From Escallonia rubra (Eukaryota > Streptophyta > Magnoliopsida > Escalloniales > Escalloniaceae), in NCBI GenBank assembly GCA_033065855.1, contig JAVXUO010001562.1, positions 620,001 through 684,000 on the forward strand: DNA of 64,000 nucleotides. Reading direction: 5' to 3'. A program made the translations under genes and the position numbers. Position 1 is the stretch's first letter. Every line of letters begins with the position of its first letter. The notes beneath the pieces were generated by a model. That model did no database searches. It saw only the letters and a list, made by a program, of their open reading frames with translations, and was not told where the DNA came from. Below, piece by piece: positions 11,601 to 25,321 of this stretch.

Positions 11601-14600
11601 TGGTTTCCCCGTGAATTTTCGTACTTGACAATAACAGTAATTAAATTTACACTCGCCTCACATGGGAGCAAGTATTTTGTAGTTTTAGACCATTACATGG
11701 CAAGGCAATCATTGGGGGTTTCATGGCCTCTCTAAACTTGCATATAATCTTTTTATGACCCGATTGTCTTTAACATCATTGATGTGGAACATAAACACCT
11801 ACTCTGACCCATAATGTAGAATATTAGGTGATTTTAATTTTTAATCTGAATAAAAGAAGACCGTAGGTAGCGACTTCAAGACTATGGGGGTACAGATAAA
11901 GTCAGCGCACGTTTAAAACATAATCAAAATGAAAAGCAGTTCACGTAACAACAATTGATAGGAGACATCAACAAACACTAAATCTTATTTCACCAAATGA
12001 CCCGGATCATCGTAACTATACAAAGTTTCTCACATACATATATACATCTTATTTCAAATTTGGACTCTTTCATTTGCACAAATCTCCAAGTATGATCCTA
12101 ATTTTGTTTATGGCTTTGGGAAACTACAGCGTTTCCCAAAAAACCAGTCTTGTGACATCATCCACTGGAGATGAAATGTGGCATTGAAGGCTTTCGGCGC
12201 TCTGCTCTTGCTAATGGCTAATGCTACCCTACCAGTATTCATTCCTCAAGCGTGATGCGTACTGCACTAGAGCTTGAGTGCGACTCATACTTCAGGTCTG
12301 CGTACAAGGATTAATAGAGAGTCAGTCACTGGGTTATTGTTGTCGGAAGATAGGTGGCTGGATTCAGTGATCGATGCTACCATTCCTCTGAATAAAGTGT
12401 TTGAATTCCTGCAGCATTGTGGGGGATAGGAGTTGTTGAGACTTGACATCACTTTCTCACCCTCTCCCCTTCCTTGATTTACAGCTGCATTTCATACCAT
12501 GAAAAGAACGAGATTATTCTCTTTGATTTTGGCATGTCTCCGTTGGGGTCTTCTAGATTCGTAGCACCACCTTAAGTGGTCGATTCTTTCCGAGAGCACG
12601 CGAGCAAGAAGAAAGCGTATTCAGTGGTGTGTGCAAAATGAAATTTGGATCGACAGCCCTTTTCAATTTTTTAAGAATTTACCGACTTAGATTCTTGGAT
12701 TGTTATAATCTAACAAAGCTAAATTGAGTAACGAATTAAAATGATATATGTAATTAGGTCTATAGAAAAACCATATGCATGTAGTTTATTTGTACCCACA
12801 AGGGATCCGGTCAATAGACGTAGTTCGAGTACGAAGTGATTATTTCTTTGTGCTTTATGCTGTTTAGGCTCGTGCTTTTGTTCATGCAGCTTGTGTTAAG
12901 AAAATGTAGTTTAAACTCTTACCGATGAGCGTTTCTCGTGCAGCTTAGGTTGTTGTCCACAGATTCTGTTCATGTACTTTAAACTCTTACCGATGAGCGT
13001 TTCTCGTGCAGGTTAGGTTGGTGCCCTCTAATATGTGGAGAAGTTTGGTTTGGATGTGCTTTTTGTTGGTTAAAATCAAGATAAGGAGGTGATAGAAGAA
13101 CTTTTAGGCAACATTAGATGGCATTAAGTCCCCAAGAGTAGACTAGGTCCGTGGGGGCTCGGGAAATACAGCAACGTATGTGTCCAAAATAAGTTTGACA
13201 AATTGCTTAGTAAGTAGTAACTACCAAGCAATCATAAGCTTGGTTGGTTGCAAGTGAGACATGAATGCTTGGAAGTAACAACTAAAGGAAGTTGACTTAG
13301 GCTGAGAAGAGACAAAGCAATGCAGAGCTGGTGAAGCATTCGAGCTTGAGGGGAAATTCATCTGAGTGTGCAAAACCTAAAGATTAAAGGAGATGATAGG
13401 AGACATTCTTTAGAAGACCAGAGGTGATGTAGAAACTGAGGGAATCTCCCATGCTTGTCGACCATTGCCGGTTGGTTCAATGCAACATTGAGTCCAATTT
13501 TGAACAGATAAGGTATAAGTTCGGTATGGGACGTAGAAAGATGATTACAATCTCGTAGACGATGATAGTTAACCGTCGTTAGACATGATTAGTGATATTT
13601 TATTAACACTTTTGTTAATTATTCTTAACAGCACTTTTTTAACATTATTAAACAAATGCCACTCAAACTATTTAGCAACCAAAATTTTCCGATCCAAACC
13701 ACCAAAGAGTGGCAAATAAAATCATGGCTCTCATGCACCGCATGCCGTTCGGCACTTGGTGTTGCTCTAGATGAGAATTTTTCACAATAATTTCTTTTGG
13801 CAATTTTTAAGAGAAAAGGCTTACAATAGCGATAGAGATATATAATAAAGGCAACCCAGATGAGAAGGCGTGTAACGCTAATCAATACGAAGAAGTTTAT
13901 CACCAGCGGGCTATGACCAAGGAACATCTTGATACACTTCATGTTAAGCCAACTATATTCAGGTTAGGAACACGGTGATGTAAGTGCATTCTATAGACAT
14001 TGATACTACAACTATACTTGGGGTCGGGTCAAAAGCCATCCTGTATTTAGGTAAAAGCATGCTGACAATTGCGTAAAATAAGGAAAGGAAAAAAGAAAAA
14101 AAAAAAGATTATGATGCCCAACAAATATAGCTTTTTGCGCACGATGGACAAAAGCTATGTGTGGGAGGGAGTGATTAATTAAAGGGAAAGGGGTTCGTTT
14201 CATGGGACACCAATCTCCATCAAAGCAGACAATCCCTCTTGCTTCTGCTTATTACATCCAACTGCTCACTCCTCCTTTTTTTTTTTTTTTTAATCGTTTT
14301 TCCATGGACACAACGTACGATTGAAAGCCACCACCCTGATGTGATCTTAGTGCTCGGAATCATTAATCCAGCTTGTTATTAATAAATATGCCTCTTCACA
14401 TGTACCCCACACTCACTAACCTCAAACTTTGCCTTTCAAATTCTCATATTTTGTTCAGATCAACTTTTTTTATTTTTTATAATAAAGTAGAGGAGAGGAC
14501 CGATTCCTCGTTCATACATAAACAAGTTACATAGCTTTTTTGGCTGGTACATGCGCTTCCATAGGTCTTTGTCTCGGTACTTGTTTAATAGTATTATAAT

Positions 14601-14718
14601 ATAAGAAAAAAACAATGTGCCCAAGTTTTTGTTATCCATTTATATTGAAGATAAACTTTCCCTGCCGTTAATAAATTAGGTCGGTGGACCTATTATCCGT
14701 CTATTAACAGATAATGTT
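11601..14718. other. Intergenic region with a 43-bp direct duplication
   Basis: No coding or element signature is recognised over 3.1 kb. The one clear structure is a 43-bp segment repeated almost perfectly (one mismatch) at 12910-12952 and 12978-13020, containing CTTACCGATGAGCGTTTCTC. The surrounding sequence may be very old transposon debris. Confidence 0.35.
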
Positions 14719-17700
14719 TGTTAGTCATGATAATTACAGTTATTTAGAGAATATTTATCTTTTAAGTGTTTGAGATAAATACAGTCTTTATCTTCTAAAA
14801 TTTTGAGATAAAGTCAATCTACAATACTATCTCCATTTAAAGGTTAGAGATATTATAAGAAGTCATAAGTTACAAAATAGAAGACTTTCCTGCAAATAAA
14901 AAATCTCTTGCGCCCGTTGCACTATCTCTAGAGCATCACCAGGCTCTAAGATTTGGTTCGTAAATGAAGAATTCGACTCTAATAGACGATTTCGTGCATG
15001 TGAATAAAAGATTAAGCTTGAAGGCTCGTAACAATAAGAATCCTTCATCGGAATTTTCGGGATACTTTCTACGGTATGTTCTCAAATTCACTACGTGTAA
15101 CGTTGTAGATGTCTAAGGTTTTTAACAATAGTATTAGAGCATGACTACTTGTTAATTCGACGCATTAACATGCTAGTATAATATATGTGCATGTTACGAT
15201 TTTTTTCGATACACATAATTGAGACTCATCAATAAAATTCAAAATCTTTTGAGCATGTTATTCTAAAAAATAATTATATGATTTTGTTCCCCTATGCGTG
15301 AGGATGAACTCCATAAAATTTCGTAGTCACTAGATGCATGATTTGTGAGAAATCACAATTTTATTTCTCAAAAATTTGTGATTTTTTTGAGATTTGGGAC
15401 TCAAATTTGGAGCAGGATACTTTGTTTTCATTATGATATGTTAATACAGATTAATCTATGTTGCATAAGCTTTCCAATGATATTTTTTGGCTTAAAAACG
15501 AGAGAGATATGGTCTCCGAAAGTTGGCCTCACAACATGGTGTTTGCTGATAAAATTAGAGTTTCTAGGAAGAAGACAAGCATGTGTACCACGAGCCGAGG
15601 ATGCGCACCACGCGCCAAGCCAAGCCAAGCTGTGCACGCGCGCCACGCGCCAGACAGGCTACACGGCCTTACGCGCCCGAAGCCAGCCACCAGGCACGCA
15701 TGTGTTCCTATCGCGCCTACTCTAGACACGCCACGCACACGATGGAGCGTGAGGGCTATTTTTGGCTGATTTTTACCCCACTGCTGGTGAGTGGAACAAC
15801 TCTTTGGTTTTCTAACTTTTTTATGGAGTCAGAATTACCTCTCTGTGTGTATTTTGTTTAATTTTTAAATGACTTTTTTTTTATAGAAATTAGCTTTAAA
15901 AGTTTGTTTTATACACATAGAATTGTTTCCTTAATTCCAGTGGATATATTATGGTTGAATTGACTATTTGTCGTCTTTTAAGAATTTATCTCTCAATTTT
16001 TGGCTTTTTGTGAATATTTTTATGGTATTTTTATGATCCAAAAAAAATACGAATAATATGCAAATATTAAATTTTGTTTGTGAAAAAAATATATATATTT
16101 AAGAGAGTTATATGACATAGATTAATTATGTTTTACGTGCTTGCCTGATTCACATTATGATTTAGTTTTGCCTCTCTTGTTGGTATAGTTGTTCTTTGGG
16201 CTTTGCTAAGCCCACACACATTTTTCTTTAAACCAATTTTTTCAAGGCCTTGTTGCCTATTTCTTTGGAAGGAAAATGTGGCATATTGACATTCTAAATA
16301 AACTTATGTTTATGTATTTACTTTTGTTTTAAGAAAGTTCTTTTGAGAATAATATGTTGTGCGACATCTCCATTTGCTTTATTAGAATAGTTTGTAGTAG
16401 GATTCTGAGAGATGTTGTATTTTATTATATTCCTGCATTTTCCCAGAAAGCCTTGTACGAGGATATAATTTCTCACACATTATTTAAATGAGAATTTTCT
16501 TAGCATAAGTTTTAGAATGCAAATAGAGCTCATTGGAGTCCTTGCGCACCTTGTTGTGTGTTGCAATTTTATATTGTTCTAAATTATCATTTGGATGATA
16601 TATTACATTGTGGATTATATGATATGAAATTTATTGAAAAATATTACTTGAAAAATATTTTCCCAACTCACATACTTGGGAGCTGATTGCGAGCTTAGCA
16701 GATTTTCAATTTCATGATGTGAGGAAGGAAAATATTCTTCATTTGAATTTTTTGAAATAAATAGAAGGATGTATAATTAATGTCTTTTTCTTGGCGTAAA
16801 AACTAATATAGTGAACAAATGGCCACCAAGAGTTTCATCGCTGATCTCGTTAAAGGTGAGAAACTTAACAGAGATAATTATGACGTTTGGTACAAAAAGA
16901 TGAATTTCATGATGAATGAACAAGAGCTCGAGGAGCACTTGACCAAAGAGATGATCGTGCCCACTGGGGGGTTAACCCCTAAGAGACCACACTGCCTACC
17001 AGAAATGGCATTAATTAGAAAGATCGTAGTGCATGCTACACCTTGTTGAGCAGCTTGTAAAATGATCTAATCGGGCAGCTTGATGAACTTTCAACTTGCA
17101 AAGCTTTATGGGATCAGCTCAAGTTCTCTTTTGGAAGAACCTCAACTACTCGGCTTCGTAGCCTTTTGATTAAGTTTGAGGAATACACAAAATAATCTAA
17201 GCATACCATGAATGAACATCTAAGGGTGATGCCCAACATGATTGGTAAGCTAAGGGTGCTGGCCATGCACTCACAGATGAGCAGCAAATCAGGGTTGTCA
17301 TAAGGTCCCTTCCTGTCTCATGGGGTGATATGAAACAAATGTTGACTCATAGTGTAAACATCAAGAACTTTTCTGATGTTTTACAACATGTCATCTTTGA
17401 GGCTGAGACACAAGATGCTGACAAGACCCTTACTTCTATCGCATAAGGAGAATCGCGTAATATAAATGGCAAGTGCGAAAGATAAAATAAGAAAGGCGAG
17501 AAAGTTGAGTCTAGTTGTAACGACCCGGTCCACGGCCCCACCACAGGGCATTGCCTCCCTCAAAAGGGCTAGCCAAGTAGGTACTTATGAGTTCATAGGC
17601 AGGGTCTTATAAGGCCAATCGCAAACTTTCCCACAACCGATGTGAGATATTACAATCTCCCCACCTTATTCCTTAGCGTCCTCGCTAAGGCTCGATCACA

Positions 17701-19660
17701 CATAGCCCAGAATCTTCCTCTCTAGTCAATGTGGGATATACCCAGCTCACCCTTCGTTGCCCCAACCATCCTCTTGACGTGGGATATACTCGGGCTTGCC
17801 TTCGTTTCCCCCAACCATCGCCAACCCGACTGGACAACCCAGCCCGAGCTTTCGAGAGTCGGCTCTGATACCATCTGTAATGACCCGGTCCATAGCCCCA
17901 CTACAAGGCATTGCCTCTCTCAAAAGGGCTAGCCAAGTAGGTACTTATGAGTTCATAGGCAGGGTCTTATAAGGCCAATCGCAAACTCTCCCACAACCGA
18001 TGTGGGATATTACACTAGCACTTTTGCGCCAAACGAAGAGAAAATAAAGAAATGCAATATAGGAAAACGTGGTGCGAAAAAAGATTTGTCTTAAATCAAA
18101 TGCTATAACTATCAACAGCAAACTCACTTTGCTCGTAATTGTGTTGAGCCGAAGAGGGTACCTTCTAAATCTCTCTCTCAGTTATATGTTTCCTCACGTG
18201 TGATGGTTGTTGATTCCCTACCTGTGTTGTTTTTGGATACATGTGCAATAAAACATGTAGCACGTGACCGAGAAGGGTTCCTAAATTTCTCCCAGATTTC
18301 AGTGGGTGGCAAACATATCTTCATGGGAAACAACAGCTCATATGAGGTGCTAGTGTAGAATAGTGAGAGCAACTCAGCCACTCGAGCCAGTTCACTTTGA
18401 CATATGTGGACTTATGAGCATAAATGCATGTCATGGTGCCTCTTATTTCTTCACACTGATAGACAATTATACGCGATATGGTTATGTGTGTCGGATATCT
18501 CATTACTATGAAGCTTTAGATTGTTTCAAACGCTTTGTGACAGAGGTTGAGAATCAGAATGAGAAGAGTTAAAAAAACTTTTCGCACTGACCGAGATGCG
18601 AATATTTGTCCAATCACTTCAAGAAGTTTTGTGAGGAAAAAAGGAATACACAGGCAACTTACTATTCCTAATACTCCACAACAAAATGGTGTTGAGAAAA
18701 GAAGGAATATAGCATTATTGTATATGGTTAGGTCTATGAAGGCGCAAGCGAACCTCCCAATACTTTTTAGGGGGGATGGCCTTTTGACTCAAATTATCCA
18801 AATTTGGATAATTTGAGTCCATGGGCTCAGCAGGTTTTGTTCACAGTACTTCTCATAAGTATGGGAAACTAGGGCCTAGATCTGAAAAAAGTATATTTTT
18901 AAAGTATTCTGAAAACTCTAAAGGCTATGTGATGTATAGTGAACATCCAAATATTGGAAAGACTGAAATAAAGTCTCGTGATGTCAATTTCATAGAGAGT
19001 GATTTTCTTATCATTGGAGACGCGAGTAAGAATATTGACCTCTATAAGTTAGAGAATGTTGAAGCCACTTTACCATCTCCAAGCGAAGGTGGGGAATTAA
19101 TTTCTCATTCGGTTGTCGGTAATGATAGTATAAGTGACTCTTAACTTTGTGGGAGCATCCCAGACAATGGGAGGACACCACGAGGACCGTCAAGTCAACA
19201 AGATTCTCAACTGCATAGAGGTACACAGGCACATCGTTGTTTTGAGATTGACGGAGAATTCTTATGTGCACTTCAACTGATGAGGATGAGCCCACTTCTG
19301 TAGCAGAAGCTTTATCTTTATCTGTTAACAATGAGTGGATAGCTACAATGAAGGATGAGTTGAGTTTAATGGAAAAGAATTAGGTCTGGGAGTTAGTTGA
19401 CCTTCTGTTGGACGCAGAACAAGTTGGTTTTAAAAGTCAAGCGCAAGGCATATGGGTTAATTAAGCCACGTTTTATGGTGAAAGGCTACATCCAACAGTG
19501 GGGTGTGGACTATGAAGATACATACTTTTCGGTGTTGAGATTTGCTTCAATTTGCCTGATCCTAGTTATTACCGCCTATCATGATTTAGAAGTTTTTAGA
19601 AGATACAGCCAACAGTGGGGTGTGGACTATGAAAATACACCTTTGCAATGATGGAATGGA
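14719..19660 (+). mobile_element. Decayed Ty1/copia element (5' LTR, gag, pol fragments)
   Basis: A probable 5' LTR of about 410 bp (14719-15128, TGTTAG...TAACA) is followed by a stretch resembling an initiator-Met tRNA primer site (TATTAGAGC near 15133). After a long leader, 16819 onward encodes a copia gag start (MATKSFIADLVKGEKLNRDN). Then come integrase-like pieces at 18363-18816 (VHFDICGLMSINACHGASYF, NGVEKRRN) and reverse-transcriptase pieces to about 19650. The element is heavily broken with many lesions, lacks a recognisable 3' LTR, and is old. A TRIM is nested at 17516-18014. Confidence 0.75.
17516..18014 (-). mobile_element. TRIM (miniature LTR retrotransposon), nested in the copia element
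   Basis: Two LTRs of 139 and 138 bp (17516-17654 and 17877-18014) are about 94% alike by eye and bound a 222-bp core. On the minus strand each begins TGTAATATC and ends in ACA. Next to the LTR at 17877 the minus strand reads TGGTATCAGAGC, the primer site for initiator-Met tRNA; next to the other LTR lies a purine tract (AAGGTGGGGAGA). Flanks CTAGT and CTAGC form a near-perfect 5-bp target duplication. It has no coding capacity, as is normal for TRIMs, and looks structurally whole and moderately young. Confidence 0.88.
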
Positions 19661-19940
19661 TAGAAAGCGCACCCATAACAACTAAATTGGATGACAGCGA
19701 GTCCCGTTGGGTTCTTGCAAGAACTTTTGTCGTTGCCCGAGTTTCGTTGCATCCTGCTTTAGTTGACTCTATGGTCCAATTCTAGGGCAATCCCTAATAA
19801 AATGACCCTCTTATCCACATGAGAAACATTCCCTCATTTTCCACCTACAGAGTTGACCATGATGAGAGTGATTACACCTGCGGCATGGCAGTGATCTAGC
19901 TTTTCTACTCTTCCAAGGTGTTGAGTTTCTTTGGAAGTTC
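19661..19940 (-). mobile_element. Ty3/gypsy-like gag zinc-knuckle fragment
   Basis: The minus strand encodes a CCHC-like stretch ([13 protein letters not shown], then ECFSCG and a GHFIRDCP block), the pattern of plant Ty3/gypsy gag zinc knuckles. Only a few hundred bases remain, broken and old, wedged between the copia remnant and the GT/TA repeats. Confidence 0.5.
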
Positions 19941-19945
19941 TTTCG

Positions 19946-20345
<400 letters not shown>

Positions 20346-22640
20346 GGGGGCCGATCCCCACCCACCGGTGGGAAAAACGTTGTTTCTCCACCGGACCGCT
20401 GCAAAGAGCAGTGGTTGAAGAAAAGAAGAAAAAACCCAACCGCAACAAAGTGTTGCGGTTGGAATTATAGCCGAGAAAAGCCCAACCGCAACAAAGAGTT
20501 GCGGTTGGCATCATGAAGCACAAAAGCCCAACCGCAACTCTTTGTTGTGGTTGGCAATTGTTGCGAAAAATGGTCAAAAATCACGGCTCAACTTGTCTTT
20601 CCCCCCCCCCCCCACGTGGCCCCCACCCCTCATCCCCCCCCCCCCCCGTGGCCCTCACCCCTCCTCCGGTCAAAAATCACGGCTCAACTTGTCATTTCCT
20701 CCCCACCTCGTGGCCTCCACCCCTCCTCCCCCCCCCCCCCCCCGTGGCCCCCACCCCTCCTTTCCCCCATCCTTTGCTCGGCTGCCCTTTCCTTTCCCGA
20801 AAAATTAGAAAGAAAGAGAAAAAGGCCCCCGCCCCTCCCCCCTGGCCCCCACCCCATTGTCCTTCCCCCCCCCCCCCCCCGTGATGCCCCCCTTCCCCCC
20901 ACGTGGTGTCTTTCCCTCCCCCCACCCCCACGTGTCATTTCCCCCCTCCCCCCACCCTACTGCTCACTCACGGACTGAGATTTTGTCTGTCTTCTTTCTT
21001 CTCTCTCCCTCACTTTTCTCTCTTTAAAATCCCTTCTCCCCGAACCAGTTCTTCCACTCTCCTCATTCTCCATATCTCACCTACATAATCTCCACAACAA
21101 TACAAACAAAAAAAAATTATGCTAGAAGATCGGTGGATTTTTCTTTAAATATATCAAGTTAAAACAAGTAAGTATTTTGAATTTTCTTATAATTCAATGT
21201 TAATTTCAAATTGTTCTTACCAATTGATTGTTTAAATTGTGTTACGCTTAAATTATTCTTACCATAGTCTAAAATTCGTGTTTAGGGCGTCAAAATTACG
21301 TTTTTACAAATCGGGGTATTACATTCGAAAGATTCCAAAATAGCGATTTTTTAGGGCGTCAAAATTAGGATTTTTCACGAATTTATAAAAAATAGCTAGA
21401 GCTAGATTTTGCCAAAGTGCAAAAAACAGACCCTAATTATTTTTAAAAGATCTGTATCAGGTAAAAATTTCAGATTTTTCCAAAGACTGGAAAGGGGTAA
21501 ATTGACACGCGCAACCTTGTAACTTTTGCAGTGTAATTTAAAATATCAAGCTAGCGCGATTTCGAGCGAAACTTTTATGAGAACCCTAGGATGTTGGGAA
21601 GTTCCATTTCCCAGGAATTCGGGCCATTTCAAAGCCGTTAGCTATTTTTTTGGCCGAACAGGCTTTTAAGCGCTCGATCCGGACACCGATTCGGGATTTT
21701 TGGGCGAAAAATCCGTAGAATACTTTTTAGATCAAGAATGAATTCAGGAAGCTTAAAATAGCATTTTAAAGCACTTTTGAGATTTTCTGAAGCCATGGGG
21801 CATTTTGGTAATTCGTCGCCCCGAGAGGGGTATTTTGGTAATTTTCCCGGTAAAGTTTTTCAACGGACTATTTAGTCCAGAAATGTAAGCAAAGCACCTG
21901 AAAGGTTGTTTTGAAGCTGATTGCGGGAAATAATTGTCGCTAAAGGTGAAAACTTAATTAGACAGTTTTTCACGAATTTATAAAACATAGCTAGAGTTAG
22001 ATTTTACCAAAGTACAAAAAAAAGACCCTAGTTATTTTTAAAAGATCTATATCAGGTAAAAATTTCAGATTTTTCCAAAGACTAGAAAGGGGTAAACTGA
22101 TACGCGTAACCTTGTAACTTTGTAATGTAATTTAAAATATCAAGCTAGCGCGATTTCGCGCGAAATTTTTTTGAGAACCCTAGGATGTTCGGAAGTTCCA
22201 TTTCCCAGTAATTCGGGCCATTCCGAAGCCGTTAGCTATTTTTTTGGCCGAACGGGCTTTTAAGCGCTCGATCCGGACACCGGTTCGGAATTTTTGGACG
22301 AAAAATCCGTAGGATACTTTTTAGATCAAGAATGAATTCAGGAAGATTAAAATAGCATTTTAAAGCACTTTTGAGATTTTCTGAAGCCAGGGGGCATTTT
22401 GGTAATTCGCCGCCCCGGGAGGGATATTTTGGTAATTTTCCCGGTAAAGTTTTTCAACGGACTATTTAGTCCAGAAATGTAAGCAAAGCACCTGAAAGGT
22501 TGTTTTGAAGCTGATTTGGGGGTTATTTGGGGGCGTTGGGGTGATAATGAACCCCCGGGGGCATTTCGGTAATTTGCTGCTCATCGGGGGCTATTTTCGT
22601 AATTGAACATTCCGACACAACTGGAGGAAATAATTTTAAC
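20346..22640 (+). repeat. Left TIR of the large MULE
   Basis: Outer to inner: GC-rich tip, three palindromes (20436-20554), C-rich block with long C runs (20600-20960), AT-rich segment from 21100, then two copies of a 595-bp repeat starting at 21371 and 21966. Inverted similarity to the right arm fades after GGAGGAAATAATTTT near 22640. A third, partial repeat start is seen at 22731. The arm and the following ~650 bp probably hold the promoter and leader of the PMD gene. Confidence 0.88.
20436..20554. repeat. Three palindromes near the left MULE end
   Basis: Three near-perfect 27-bp hairpins at 20436-20462, 20482-20508 and 20528-20554, each with arms CCAACCGCAAC and GTTGCGGTTGG around a 5-bp loop (AAAGT, AAAGA, or its complement). 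The same trio occurs inverted at the right end. Position and repetition suggest transposase or host-factor binding sites. Confidence 0.85.
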
Positions 22641-23298
22641 ACCATGTGTGTTCCTAGGGTGTAACACTATGTGTGTTTAACGTGTGTACGAAACGTAATT
22701 ATCGCTAAAGGTGAAAACTTAATTAGACAGTTTTTCACGAATTTATAAAACATAGCTAGAATGAACCCCCGGGGGCATTTCGGTAATTTTCCGCTCATCG
22801 GGGGCTATTTTCGTAATTTTACATTACACAAATTTTTCGAATGACTTTTAGTTCAGGAAAGGGTGTGAGACACCAGAAAAGTTATTTTAAAGTTGTTCTG
22901 AGATGTTTGTTGGGGCGATGACTGCCAGGGGGTATTTTGCATAAGTTGGGGTGTTTTGGTAACTTTCACCCTTAAAATATTATGAGGAAATATTTGGTAT
23001 ATAATTGATGTAATACATTTAAAAAGTGGTTTTAAAGCGGTTTTGAGGTGTTGGGGGTGTAGCGGCCATCGGGGAGGTATATTGCTAAATAACCACGTTG
23101 GCGCTAAATTTTAGGGAACTAGCGTTATTAAGCGTTCGGAGTGGTGGGAAGTGAGGAATTGTTTTAATACATTGAAATAATGATTTAATGACTATTGCTA
23201 ATGCGTTGGTAAGCTAGGTTAAAGATCCAGTTACAGTTTTGGAATGTAAATATTATGGACGCTAAGTTGGTTTACGATTATATTTTGTTCTGAGAGAT

Positions 23299-25318
23299 AT
23301 GGATTTCAACCCTGGACCTCATGATACATCAATCCTATACGATGACAATGACCACGTCGCGAGGCACGTATTTGACAGTGTCGATAGGGGTGTTTTGGAA
23401 ACAATTCAAAGCACAAGTCACCTCGACGAGTGGGTACTGAACGAGGAACAAATACAACTATTACACCGTCAAAATTTGACCATGTACACCGATTGCGGGA
23501 TTTGGTCTCGGCACGACGATTGCCTTATATCCGCTCTAGTTGAACAATGGAGGGGCGAGACGAACTCATTTCACTTCCGGTTTGGTGAAATGACTATTAC
23601 ATTAGAGGACGTCGGATTTATACTTGGAATCCCATGTCACGGCAGACCTATTACTTCGACCCGTACGTCTGTATCCATAGCGAAGATGGCTAGGCAGTAT
23701 TTTCCGGGAATTCCAAGGGAAGCTCTTACAACCAACGGCATAAAACTTAAATGGCTGAGAGAGCAGTACGACAAGCTACCGGATGAATACACTCCTCATG
23801 ATTTGGTGACGTATACGAAGGCATTCCTTTTGTATATTACTGGAGCTATATTACTTCCGACGCATTCGAAAAACACGGTGCATCCGAAGTATATGGTGTT
23901 CTTGGAGGATCTTGAGGAGGTATACTCGTATTCGTGGGGTTCAGCTGTCCTTGCGCACCTATATCGAGCACTGCACAGAGTTACGAGAAAGGCTGCCAAG
24001 TCCATTGCCGCCTGCATCACTCTGTTACAGGTTTGAGCATTTATATTCTTGGTTGACGTGTCAATATATTCGTGATTAATTACTAATTCCATATAATGTT
24101 TGCATTCACAGGTTTGGTCTTACGAGAGGCTACCCACGGGTCATCCACAGCCCGTAGATGATTCCGATGAGACGTGGCCTGGGGTGTGGGCCTGGGGGCC
24201 TACACCCAGTCGGAAGAGACGGGTAGACCCTCACCACCATCTAAAGTTCTATCGGGGGGAACTAGATATGATGAATGCATCCCAGGTGACGTGGCAGCCA
24301 TATGGGAAGGTGATGCATTGGTTGGATGAGTGGTGTTGGCAACTTCCGGTGTCGTACGTGTTGGCAGGTTTGGTTCGGGTGCCTCTTATTAACTTCGAAG
24401 TATGTGAGTTTCAGATGCCCGATCGAGCTATGAAACAAGCTGGCTGTCTACAAGGGATACCAAAACCCGCTATAGACATGCGGCCATACAGGAGCGGTCG
24501 AGGTCCGAACTTTGAGGTGCCTGATGCCTTGAATTTGCTGAGCGACGAGGTGCAACAGTGGAATACTTGGAAAGAAACGTATGGTAGCCTTGTATCGCTC
24601 AAGGACGACGGCACCAGTACTGAGGAGTACCTGCAATGGTTTCTCAAGGTGACGCGCACGAGGGTGAATCGCCCTTCCCAGGTGAGGAAGACATCGTATG
24701 CGCCACGTGAGGTCTATGACCAGTTCTGGGCATTGAGCATTGTAAGTCACCCTAGTGTTGTTTCAATATTTATTTGCGCACCTTATCGACCATGCCTGAA
24801 ATGATGACGGTGATTTTTCTATGCATGTTTTTTAGGTTGACCAGGGCACTGAGGTGTTCAAGCAGCTGGAGCGGTTTGACTGGTATGTCGCGCATGCTCC
24901 TGACAGTCTCAAGAGGTCCATTGAGAGCTACAAGACTGATCTTCACAACTTTAGTGTTGCGTACCAGGGTTACCAAGGGGAGCCGTCTAGTCGCTTGCCT
25001 CCTGACGCGTACGACTCTCAGCCCCAGAGTCAGGTGTGGGAGCCGTCTATTCGCTTGCCTCCTGACGCGTACGACTATGTGCCCCAGAGTGTGGTGTGGG
25101 AGCTGTCTAGTCACTTGCCTCCTGACACGTCTTTGCCCCAGATGGAATTCTGGGAGCCGTCTAGTCACTTGCCTTCTGACGCGTCTTTGCGCCAGAGGGA
25201 ATTCTGGGAGTCGTCTAGTCGCTTGCCTCCTGACACGTATGACTCTCAGCGCCAGAGTCAGGTGACCCAAGTAGGAATTCAGGCCTCGCGCCCAAGCATC
25301 CGGTCGGATAAAGGATGA
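23299..25318 (+). CDS. Plant mobile domain (PMD) protein, N-terminal part of a PMD-Ulp1 unit
   Basis: Exons 23299-24030, 24112-24741 and 24836-25318 join in phase 0 to give 614 aa before TGA. Residues ~60-400 match the plant mobile domain (PF10536, the MAIN/MAIL1 family): CGIWSRHDDCLISALVEQWR, FHFRFGEMTITLEDVGFILG and PHDLVTYTKAFLLY are typical. MAIN/MAIL1 are nuclear proteins needed for transposon silencing; PMD is also frequent inside plant transposons. The C-terminal part (24985-25260) is a linker of about five ~19-residue repeats based on SSRLPPDAYDSQPQSQVWEP. Only GCG separates the TGA from the in-frame ATG of the C48 protease, so this is probably one fused gene with a premature stop, or two tandem ORFs. 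Expression would start in the left TIR. Confidence 0.85.
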
Positions 25319-25321
25319 GCG

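Noticed and set aside
17516-18014. CRISPR-like or simple direct repeat pair
   Set aside because: LTR structure, tRNA primer site and polypurine tract identify a TRIM; plants have no CRISPR arrays.
20513-20978. Proline-rich open frames in the left MULE arm, with mirror frames at 32232-32737
   Set aside because: They arise from C-rich tracts within the inverted repeats and lack conserved start sites.
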